Assembly (NCBI GenBank): GCA_021648425.1
Contig: JAKISV010000009.1
Span: 1 to 29,343 of the forward strand
Reading direction: 5' to 3'
From: Rhizobiaceae bacterium
GTDB lineage: Bacteria; Pseudomonadota; Alphaproteobacteria; Rhizobiales; Rhizobiaceae
DNA: 29,343 nucleotides
A program made the position numbers and the translations under genes. This document shows positions 23,227 through 29,343 of this stretch, piece after piece (within the stretch, counting starts at the first letter, position 1; each line of letters opens with the position of its first letter). The notes below the pieces were generated by a model. The model did not search any database. It saw nothing but the letters and a program-made list of their open reading frames with translations, and was not told the DNA's origin.

Positions 23227-26102
23227 TTGGTCCACTCCTTGCCGTATTCAACATTGGTAACGGTTTTTTCGATGCCTGATTTTTGCGGTTCAAACTGAGG
23301 TTGCGTTACCTCATCACCAGGTTCAGCCTTTTCGATCTTTACCCGCAAATCAAACCATGCTGCCTGGCCGGTAATCGGATCAGAATTTGACCAGCGCATG
23401 CCATCTGATTTTGGTGGTAATAGCTCGTGAATAAGATGGTTGAGCAAAAACCCCTTTTTGGCTTCCGGCGCATCGGGGGAAAGATTCCACGCCCCTGAAC
23501 GCTTGCCAATGGCATTCCAGGTCCACATGGTATTGGCATTGACCGCTTCCATGCGTTTGATCTGCACTTTAATTTTGCCGTGATGAGATGATACCCAGGC
23601 CCAGTCCCCGTCTTCCAGTCCGGCTTCTTTACAGATTTTACCGGGCACATACATCGGGTTGGAACCGTGTATCTGGCGCAACCAGGCATTTTGCGAACCC
23701 CAGGAATGATACATCGCCGCCGGGCGCTGGGTCAGCGCATTATAGGGATATTCCTTCGGGTCAATGCCCGCGCCTTCAAACGGTTCATACCAGTCGGGCA
23801 GAGGATTGAAACAATCCTTGATGCGCTGGGGATGGCTTTCGGGCGGCGTTGGTTCAAGTTTACCTTCCGCACACAGTTGAAATTTGCGCAGGGGCTCCAG
23901 ATAAAGCCGGAAGATGTTTTCAGTAACGTGATCCTGAATACCTTTTTCAATCGCCCAATCATGCCAGTGTCGGTTGGCATGTTTGAAATATTGCGCCTTC
24001 AGCGGAATGTGATGTATGAAAAAACCACCATTTTCGATATAGCGCTGGATCTGATCAGGGTTTGGTGCGCCGCGGCCCGTCTTGTTGCCTTTTTTACCGC
24101 GAAATCCTGATAGCGGCCCCACTTCATGGGTACGTTCGTGATTGGTGATATAGTCGGCATAATCCTTGAATTTTGGCGTGCCGTCCTCATTGACGAAGCC
24201 TGGCAGTTTCAGCCGCCCGCCCAGATCAATCACTACGGATTGAAATCCACGCACATCACGTTTTTTACCTTCGCCATCCAGCTGGGTCGCACTGTCTACC
24301 ACCGGCCAGCGCACTGCATCGGCAATCGCATCAGGTTCAGAAATCGGGCGTCCCAACAACGATACAACATCATGGCGTTCCAGATAGGTAGTGTCGGGCA
24401 ATACCAGATCGGCATAAGACACCATCTCGGAATTATAGGCATCGCTATAAATGATTTTGGGAATGACATATTCACCATCATCATCTTTTGCCGACAGCAT
24501 TTTCATGGTGCCGGAGGTGTTCATTGACGAGTTCCAGGCCATATTCGCCATATACATGAACAACACATCAATGCCGTAGGGGTCTTTGTTGAAGGCATTG
24601 GATATCACCATATGCATCATGCCATGAACAGCCAGCGGTGCGTCCCAGCTATAGGCCTTGTCGATGCGTTTGGCGGTGCCGTCTTTTTCCAGCAGCAGGT
24701 CTTTTGGTCCACGCGGCAGACCAAGTACGGGTCCAGCCAGTGGCATATTGGGTATTGAGCCGCCATGGGGCTGAGGCTGAGCCTTCATCGGTTTTGGATA
24801 GGGCGGCTTGAAGCGGTAACCGCCGGGGCAATCGATTGAGCCTAAAATTATCTGCAACATATGCAAAGCGCGGCAGGTCTGAAAGCCATTGGAATGAGCG
24901 GAGATGCCGCGCATGGCATGAATAGCCACCGGGCGACCGATCATCTTCGAATGTTTTTCACCCTTAAGGTCAATCCATTCCTGATCAATGGTGATTTCTT
25001 TTTCAAAAGCCGCTTCAGCCAGCTCGCGGGCAATGCGACGAATTTGTTCAGCGGGAACGCCGGTGCGTTCAGCAACGTTTTCCGGCTCATATTTATCATC
25101 AAGATATTTGCGCGCCATCAGCTCAAATACCGGCACAGCATTCTGGCCTTCGGGGGTTTTTGCAAAACCCTTCAACGCGGGCTTAACTCCCTTGGTATCA
25201 AATGGAACAACCTTGCCGGTGTTGCGATCCAATACCAGTCGCCGGTCATCAGGAAGTCGCGCAATCAAACCGTGATTAGGCGCGTCTTCATCATCGATTA
25301 CCAGCCAGGGCGCATTGGTATATCGGATGAGATAGTCGACGTCGATTTTGCCCATCTTGAACAGTTCATGCACAAGCGACAGAATAAACAACCCGTCTGT
25401 TCCAGGTGTAATTCCCACCCATTCGTCAGCAATGGCGTTATAACCGGTACGCACCGGGTTGACGCCAATCACTTTGACGCCGCGTTCTTTCAGTTTTGCC
25501 AGTCCCAGCTTGATCGGATTGGAATCGTGATCTTCCGCCACACCAAACAGCATGAACAACTCTGTCTTGTCCCAGTCCGGCGCGCCAAATTCCCAGAACG
25601 CTCCGCCGAATGTATAGATGCCGCCCGCCGCCATATTGACCGAGCAAAAACCGCCATGGGAGGCGAAGTTCTGGGTGCCATATTGCTGCGCCCAAAACCC
25701 GTTCAGGCACTGGCTTTGATCGCGTCCGGTGAAGTAGGCGAGCTTTTTGGGGTCTTTGGCGCGCACATCACCAAGCCATTTGGTGGCGAGTTCCATCGCC
25801 TCGTCCCATTCGATTTCTTTGAATTCACCCTTGCCGCGTTCGCCCACCCGCAACATGGGTTTACGCAAACGCGCCGGCGAATAGTGCTGCATGATGCCGG
25901 CGGAACCCTTGGCGCATAATACGCCCTTGTTTATCGGATGATCGCGATTGCCCTCGATATAACGAACTTTATCAACGCCGTTCTCATCCTTGCGAATATG
26001 CACATTGATGCCACAGCGACACGCACACATATAACAAGTGGTCTTGCGAACCTCATCTGATACGTGTGGTGAAGTATCCAGTCCTCTGACATCGGCGTTC
26101 AT
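23223..26102 (-). CDS. soeA: SoeA, molybdopterin catalytic subunit of sulfite:quinone oxidoreductase
   Basis: A 959-residue molybdopterin-guanine-dinucleotide enzyme predicted to oxidise sulfite to sulfate in the cytoplasm. It has no Tat or Sec leader, unlike DMSO or polysulfide reductases. An N-terminal [4Fe-4S] site uses C23, C26, C30 and C63. The segment ASHGGFCSVNMAAGG offers Cys153 as the likely molybdenum ligand. Later parts include FGVAEDHDSNPIKLG, HAMRGISAHSNGFQTCRALH and a C-terminal dinucleotide-binding domain (about 790-930). ATG at 26102 is chosen over 26129: GGAGGA lies 10 nt upstream, and 26129 falls upstream of the predicted transcription start. First gene of soeABC, divergent from xsc. 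Polysulfide or tetrathionate reductase are the alternatives, made less likely by location and neighbours. Confidence 0.88.
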   Translation of the reverse strand: MNADVRGLDTSPHVSDEVRKTTCYMCACRCGINVHIRKDENGVDKVRYIEGNRDHPINKGVLCAKGSAGIMQHYSPARLRKPMLRVGERGKGEFKEIEWDEAMELATKWLGDVRAKDPKKLAYFTGRDQSQCLNGFWAQQYGTQNFASHGGFCSVNMAAGGIYTFGGAFWEFGAPDWDKTELFMLFGVAEDHDSNPIKLGLAKLKERGVKVIGVNPVRTGYNAIADEWVGITPGTDGLFILSLVHELFKMGKIDVDYLIRYTNAPWLVIDDEDAPNHGLIARLPDDRRLVLDRNTGKVVPFDTKGVKPALKGFAKTPEGQNAVPVFELMARKYLDDKYEPENVAERTGVPAEQIRRIARELAEAAFEKEITIDQEWIDLKGEKHSKMIGRPVAIHAMRGISAHSNGFQTCRALHMLQIILGSIDCPGGYRFKPPYPKPMKAQPQPHGGSIPNMPLAGPVLGLPRGPKDLLLEKDGTAKRIDKAYSWDAPLAVHGMMHMVISNAFNKDPYGIDVLFMYMANMAWNSSMNTSGTMKMLSAKDDDGEYVIPKIIYSDAYNSEMVSYADLVLPDTTYLERHDVVSLLGRPISEPDAIADAVRWPVVDSATQLDGEGKKRDVRGFQSVVIDLGGRLKLPGFVNEDGTPKFKDYADYITNHERTHEVGPLSGFRGKKGNKTGRGAPNPDQIQRYIENGGFFIHHIPLKAQYFKHANRHWHDWAIEKGIQDHVTENIFRLYLEPLRKFQLCAEGKLEPTPPESHPQRIKDCFNPLPDWYEPFEGAGIDPKEYPYNALTQRPAAMYHSWGSQNAWLRQIHGSNPMYVPGKICKEAGLEDGDWAWVSSHHGKIKVQIKRMEAVNANTMWTWNAIGKRSGAWNLSPDAPEAKKGFLLNHLIHELLPPKSDGMRWSNSDPITGQAAWFDLRVKIEKAEPGDEVTQPQFEPQKSGIEKTVTNVEYGKEWTK

Positions 26103-26127
26103 AGATATACTATCCTCCAATAGAAAC

Positions 26128-26143
26128 ATTCATATAGAAGAAT
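26128..26143. promoter_or_regulatory. ATTC-N8-GAAT palindrome over the soeA -10 box
   Basis: A perfect 4+4 palindrome, ATTC (26128-26131) and GAAT (26140-26143), separated by 8 bases and overlapping the predicted soeA -10 element. It has the form I recall for operators of the ArsR-family sulfide/persulfide sensors SqrR/BigR/SoxR. A repressor site that blocks polymerase would fit. The regulator itself is not in the window. Confidence 0.45.
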
Positions 26144-26159
26144 ATTATAATATGATCAA
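26131..26159 (-). promoter_or_regulatory. soeABC promoter
   Basis: On the minus strand TTGATC (26159-26154) and TATATG (26136-26131) are 17 bp apart. The predicted start near 26124 leaves a 22-nt leader containing GGAGGA before ATG 26102. TATATGAATGT here matches TATAAGAATGT of the 36-bp repeats in 10 of 11 positions. Confidence 0.5.
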
Positions 26160-26287
26160 GAAGCCCTGCCTTAAGCTCCTGTGACAAATTTGCCGATGTT
26201 GTGGATTAGGGCAGCACTTTCCTATTGCCTGCACCCCCATCAAATGCTTCGCTAAAAACAAGGTTTAATCCAGGCAGGGGAAATTAC

Positions 26288-28057
26288 ATGAAAATGACAA
26301 CGGAAGAAGCATTTGTGAAAGTTCTGCAAATGCACGGCATCGATAATGCGTTTGGTATTATCGGTTCAGCTTTCATGCCGATTTCAGACCTTTTCCCCAA
26401 AGCCGGCATCAAATTCTGGGATTGCGCCCATGAGGTCAATGCGGGAATGATGGCCGATGGCTTCACCCGGGTGTCAGGCAAGATGGCGATGTGTATTGCT
26501 CAAAACGGTCCGGGCATTACCAATTTTGTAACACCAATCAAAACCGCCTACTGGAATCACACGCCAATGTTGCTGGTAACGCCGCAGGCGGCCAACAAAA
26601 CAATAGGCCAGGGCGGGTTTCAGGAAATTCCCCAGATGAACCTGTTTCACGACATGGTTTGTTATCAGGAGGAGGTGCGCGATCCTTCCCGCATGGTTGA
26701 AGTGTTAAACCGGGTGATTGAAAAATCCTGGCGCGGATGTGCGCCCGCACAGATAAATATTCCACGTGATATGTGGACGCAGATAATCGATATTGAACTG
26801 CCGCAACGTGTACAGTTGGAATTGCCGGCAGGTGGTGCAAATGCGATCAGGGAAGCGGCAGGATTACTTTCAGATGCTAAATTCCCGGTTATTCTCAATG
26901 GTGCCGGTGTTGTCATCGGTGGCGCGATTGAAGCATCAAAACTACTGGCAGAGCGTCTGGGAGCGCCGGTATGTTGCGGCTATCAGCACAATGATGCCTT
27001 CCCCGGAAGCCATCCGCTGGCCTGCGGACCGCTGGGTTATAACGGTTCAAAAGCCGCCATGGAAATTATCGCCAAAGCCGATGTGGTGCTGGCGCTGGGA
27101 ACACGGCTCAATCCGTTTTCCACCCTGCCGGGCTATGGCATTGACTATTGGCCCAAAGCGGCAAAAATCATTCAGGTTGATATCAATTCCGACCGCATTG
27201 GCATTACCAAGAAAATCGCTGTGGGTATCCAGGGCGATGCAAAATTGGTGGCTGAACAGATTTTAGCACAATTGTCATCGACGGCGGGAGAAGCCGGGCG
27301 CAAGGAGCGCGAAGCCTTCATCCACCAAACAAAATCCGCCTGGCTGCAAACCCTGTCATCGATGGACCATGAAGAAGACGACCCCGGCACCACCTGGAAC
27401 GAGCGCAGCCGCAACAAGGCGCCCGAACTGATGTCTCCGCGCATCGCCTGGCGTGCCATACAATCAGCCCTGCCAAAAGACGCAATCATTTCCTCCGACA
27501 TCGGCAACAATTGCGCCATCGGCAATGCCTACCCGATGTTTGAAGAAGGTCGAAAATATCTGGCACCGGGACTGTTTGGCCCATGCGGATATGGCTTCCC
27601 GGCAATTCTCGGGGCAAAAATGGCAGCTCCCGATATACCGGTTGTTGGTTTTGCCGGTGATGGTGCCTTTGGTATTTCAATGAATGAAATGACCTCCTGT
27701 GGCCGCGATGACTGGCCTGCTATCACCATGGTGATTTTCCGCAATTACCAGTGGGGCGCAGAAAAGCGCAATACCACGCTCGGGTATAAGGACAACTTCG
27801 TTGGCACCGAACTCGATTACCACGTGCAATACGCCAAAATTGCGCAAGCCTGTGGCAATATCGGCGTACAGGTTCGCACTTCTGAAGAATTAGCTGCTGC
27901 CCTTGCTACAGCAATCGATACCCAGATGAACAACAACAAAACCACCTTTATCGAAGTGTTGCTCAATCAGGAACTGGGCGAACCCTTCCGCCGTGATGCG
28001 ATGACTACACCGGTGGAGGTGGCAGGCATCGACCCCGCCGACATGCAGCCCCAATGA
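26288..28057 (+). CDS. xsc: Sulfoacetaldehyde acetyltransferase
   Basis: A cytosolic thiamine-diphosphate enzyme of 589 residues, the usual Xsc length. It converts sulfoacetaldehyde and phosphate to acetyl phosphate and sulfite, the key C-S cleavage in degradation of taurine, isethionate or sulfoacetate. Visible are the cofactor-activating glutamate E49 in CAHEVNAGMMADGF, NGPGITNFVTPIKTAYWNH (about 78-96), GGFQEIPQMNLFHDM and the ThDP-Mg motif beginning GDGAFG (457-462) and ending FRN. ATG 26288 follows GGGGA at good spacing; the longer frame from 26225 has no ribosome site. pta overlaps by 4 bp. It is divergent from soeABC, which would consume the sulfite released. No taurine transporter, transaminase or dehydrogenase gene is in the window, so the C2 source is open. 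Confidence 0.95.
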   Translation: MKMTTEEAFVKVLQMHGIDNAFGIIGSAFMPISDLFPKAGIKFWDCAHEVNAGMMADGFTRVSGKMAMCIAQNGPGITNFVTPIKTAYWNHTPMLLVTPQAANKTIGQGGFQEIPQMNLFHDMVCYQEEVRDPSRMVEVLNRVIEKSWRGCAPAQINIPRDMWTQIIDIELPQRVQLELPAGGANAIREAAGLLSDAKFPVILNGAGVVIGGAIEASKLLAERLGAPVCCGYQHNDAFPGSHPLACGPLGYNGSKAAMEIIAKADVVLALGTRLNPFSTLPGYGIDYWPKAAKIIQVDINSDRIGITKKIAVGIQGDAKLVAEQILAQLSSTAGEAGRKEREAFIHQTKSAWLQTLSSMDHEEDDPGTTWNERSRNKAPELMSPRIAWRAIQSALPKDAIISSDIGNNCAIGNAYPMFEEGRKYLAPGLFGPCGYGFPAILGAKMAAPDIPVVGFAGDGAFGISMNEMTSCGRDDWPAITMVIFRNYQWGAEKRNTTLGYKDNFVGTELDYHVQYAKIAQACGNIGVQVRTSEELAAALATAIDTQMNNNKTTFIEVLLNQELGEPFRRDAMTTPVEVAGIDPADMQPQ

Positions 28058-29007
28058 GCGAAAACCCGTTCGTCACCGATATTCAACCGGTCTGCCCGAC
28101 CCATCTGCTGGAACTGGCGGCCAGGTTCAAACCAACGCGAACAGCAATTGCCAGCGCCGGTTTTCCCCTGCCCATGCGCTCAGCCCATCACGCCTTTGAA
28201 GCCGGAATTCTGGAGCCGGTTTTTGTCGGTAATAAAAACAGCATTAATGCAGAGGCTGAAGAACTGGGTTGGGATATTGCCGGTTTTGAAATTATCGAGG
28301 CTGAAAGCGAAAAACAATGCGCGCGCGCATCAGCCCTGTTGGGCCGCGAGCGCAAGGTAGCTTCCATCATGAAAGGCCATCTGCACACCGATGAATTCAT
28401 GAAGGCCATGATAAGCCACAAGGTGGGCATTCGCATTGCAAAACGGTTTTATCACCTGTTTTATATCAGCGAGCCTGAAAGCGGCCAGCCTTTGATTATA
28501 TCCGATGCCGCCGTTAATGTGTCCCCCACCATTGAAACCAGAAAAGCGCTGCTGGTTCATATCGACAAGCTGGCCAGGGCAACGGGAATTAACCGCCCGC
28601 GCATTGCAATATTATCGGCAACGGAAAGCGAAATCAAAACGGTGCCTTCTTCACTTGAAGCAGCAGAACTTTGCCGATGGGCGAAAGACAACCTGCCAAC
28701 CAGCGATGTATCAGGCCCGCTGGCGTTCGATTTGGTTTTGTCCGCACGCGCTGCAAAAATCAAGAATATCAAAAACAATCCTGTCGCTGGTGCCGCAGAC
28801 GCAGTGCTGGTCCCCGACATTGTCTCCGGCAATGTCCTGTTCAAGGCGCTGGTATATCTGGGCGGCGGATGTGCCGGTGGCATTGTAATGGGTGGCAACG
28901 TGCCGGTTTTGCTCACCAGCCGCGCCGATGCACCCGCCGCACGATTAGCCAGCTGTGCGCTCGCATCAATTGTTGCCAATTCGCCAGGTTACGGTGCATC
29001 AGTTTGA
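28054..29007 (+). CDS. pta: Phosphate acetyltransferase
   Basis: Converts the acetyl phosphate from Xsc and CoA into acetyl-CoA and phosphate in the cytoplasm. The 317-residue protein is the short form with only the PTA/PTB catalytic domain, as found beside xsc. Features are AFEAGILEPVFVGN (about 48-61), GHLHTDEFMKAM (about 108-119), the SDAAVNVSPT loop (about 149-158), ATESEI and the C-terminal PDIVSGNVLFKALVYLGG (about 251-268). Its ATG overlaps the xsc stop (ATGA), so the two are coupled. The stop overlaps the -35 box of the next promoter, and no terminator hairpin is visible. Butyryl transferase is less likely in this context. Confidence 0.93.
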   Translation: MSENPFVTDIQPVCPTHLLELAARFKPTRTAIASAGFPLPMRSAHHAFEAGILEPVFVGNKNSINAEAEELGWDIAGFEIIEAESEKQCARASALLGRERKVASIMKGHLHTDEFMKAMISHKVGIRIAKRFYHLFYISEPESGQPLIISDAAVNVSPTIETRKALLVHIDKLARATGINRPRIAILSATESEIKTVPSSLEAAELCRWAKDNLPTSDVSGPLAFDLVLSARAAKIKNIKNNPVAGAADAVLVPDIVSGNVLFKALVYLGGGCAGGIVMGGNVPVLLTSRADAPAARLASCALASIVANSPGYGASV

Positions 29008-29034
29008 AATTTACCGAAGATTTTCCTATATAAT
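29004..29034 (+). promoter_or_regulatory. Sigma70-like promoter downstream of pta
   Basis: TTGAAA (29004-29009) and TATATA (29027-29032) are 17 bp apart; TATAAT at 29029-29034 is an alternative -10 with a 19-bp spacer. It leads to a leader of about 32 nt and a good ribosome site (GGAG) before ATG 29071. Confidence 0.55.
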
Positions 29035-29070
29035 TTCTGTATGCTTGACATAAAGCATTGGAGATTAAGC

Positions 29071-29247
29071 ATGAATGACAAAGAATAGTGGCGAGCACGG
29101 TGTGAATATCCTTTGGGAACCGAACGATTTAACATAAAAATCGATTCTGAAGAAAGCGCCAACCGATTCGCCGATGCATTTGAAAAAGATGGGTTCTTTA
29201 ACATTTGTGTTGAAAAGTGTGAAGGTGAATATGCTACCGGACCTTAA
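29071..29247 (+). pseudogene. Small open frame (59 codons) interrupted by amber codon 6
   Basis: ATG 29071 has GGAG 8 nt upstream and a promoter-like sequence before that. Codons 1-5 read MNDKE, then TAG (29086-29088), followed by 52 open codons to TAA (29245-29247). The downstream part looks coded: WRARCEYPLGTERF, then a segment with SEESANRFADAFEKDGFF and CVEKCEG. It is acidic with three cysteines. A single TGG-to-TAG change would restore an uninterrupted small cytosolic protein. No family recognised. It may be a recent pseudogene, a sequencing error, or a frame started downstream (TTG 29113, without a ribosome site). Confidence 0.45.
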
Positions 29248-29343
29248 GGTTAAAAACGTCCGCTAGAGGCACTCTCTCAATTTTGCAACACTTATCTGTT
29301 TGAATATCTGCCGGAAAACGAAACAGCAGGCTCGCTAAAATTC
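29248..29343 (+). other. Terminal stretch with an open frame running off the window
   Basis: After a second in-frame TAA (29251-29253) the same frame is open from 29254 to the end, giving a protein-like 30-residue run that begins KRPLEALSQF. There is no start codon, so it cannot be called a gene. The minus strand also has a short open frame ending at 29292. No RNA gene or terminator is visible. Confidence 0.2.

Noticed and set aside
22531..23298. Plus-strand open frame of 255 codons opposite soeB
   Set aside because: It mirrors the Cys-rich soeB sequence and has no family signature; soeB is clearly the real gene.
24861..25919. Long plus-strand open frame (352 codons) opposite soeA
   Set aside because: Antisense shadow of soeA, which has continuous motifs on the other strand. 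The plus-strand translation is rich in His, Phe and Arg with no recognisable domain or ribosome site.
23223..26102. SoeA as a periplasmic DMSO, polysulfide or tetrathionate reductase
   Set aside because: No Tat leader is present at either candidate start, and the neighbours are a sulfite producer and APS enzymes. Kept only as an alternative.
29086..29088. TAG as a recoded amino acid codon
   Set aside because: Pyrrolysine decoding is not expected in such an organism and no downstream element was seen; a nonsense mutation is simpler.
1..29343. CRISPR array, integrase, insertion sequence or phage genes
   Set aside because: No regularly spaced short repeats, transposase or integrase motifs or phage structural genes were found on either strand.

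Overview
This 29.3 kb window looks like a bacterial chromosome segment, most likely from an alphaproteobacterium and plausibly a marine or sulfur-rich-habitat heterotroph. The evidence is gene content: a BMP-type nucleobase ABC importer with cytosine deaminase, a SoeABC/Apr/Sat sulfur-oxidation set, and an Xsc-Pta sulfonate pair. GC is moderate, genes are densely packed, and ATGA/TGATG start-stop overlaps are common. No phage, transposon or CRISPR was seen. The exact genus cannot be read from the sequence.

Left part (1-9.5 kb): rlmB (23S rRNA 2'-O-methyltransferase), a small exported protein of unknown function, tRNA-Thr(TGT), and a PhoX/DUF839-family exported phosphatase-like protein. Next comes a five-gene minus-strand operon (about 9.5 to 3.7 kb): BMP-family binding protein, double-domain ABC ATPase, two permeases and cytosine deaminase (codA). 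It reads as a pyrimidine or nucleoside uptake and deamination unit. A good sigma70-like promoter overlaps a RutR-like palindrome, a perfect hairpin-plus-T-run attenuator follows the binding-protein gene, and a bidirectional terminator closes the operon.

Middle part (9.8-13.5 kb): a divergent plus-strand operon encodes a class I glutamine amidotransferase, an ECHDC3-like crotonase homologue lacking both canonical catalytic glutamates, an acyl-CoA ligase and a CoA-binding protein. Its substrate is unknown.

Right part (13.5-29 kb): a sulfur-metabolism region. sat and a metallophosphoesterase run on the minus strand, back to back with aprM-aprB-aprA (APS reductase with its AprM membrane anchor). 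A strong terminator follows aprA. Then come a protein of 47-residue TPR-like repeats, metY (O-acetylhomoserine sulfhydrylase), the minus-strand soeA-soeB-soeC operon (cytoplasm-facing sulfite:quinone oxidoreductase), and the divergent xsc-pta pair. Together they support this flow: sulfoacetaldehyde (from taurine or other C2 sulfonates) is cleaved by Xsc to sulfite and acetyl phosphate. Pta converts acetyl phosphate to acetyl-CoA. Sulfite is oxidised either directly by SoeABC or through APS by AprBA-AprM, with ATP recovered by Sat.

The most distinctive signals are regulatory. A 36-bp near-perfect direct repeat lies on both sides of the metallophosphoesterase gene, upstream of sat and in the phosphoesterase/aprM divergent promoter. 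Its core (TATAWGAATGT on the minus strand) recurs at the soeA promoter inside an ATTC-N8-GAAT palindrome. This suggests one regulator for the indirect and direct sulfite-oxidation routes. The last 336 bases hold a promoter and Shine-Dalgarno leading into a 59-codon frame broken by an amber codon at position 6, then a protein-like frame that runs off the window.
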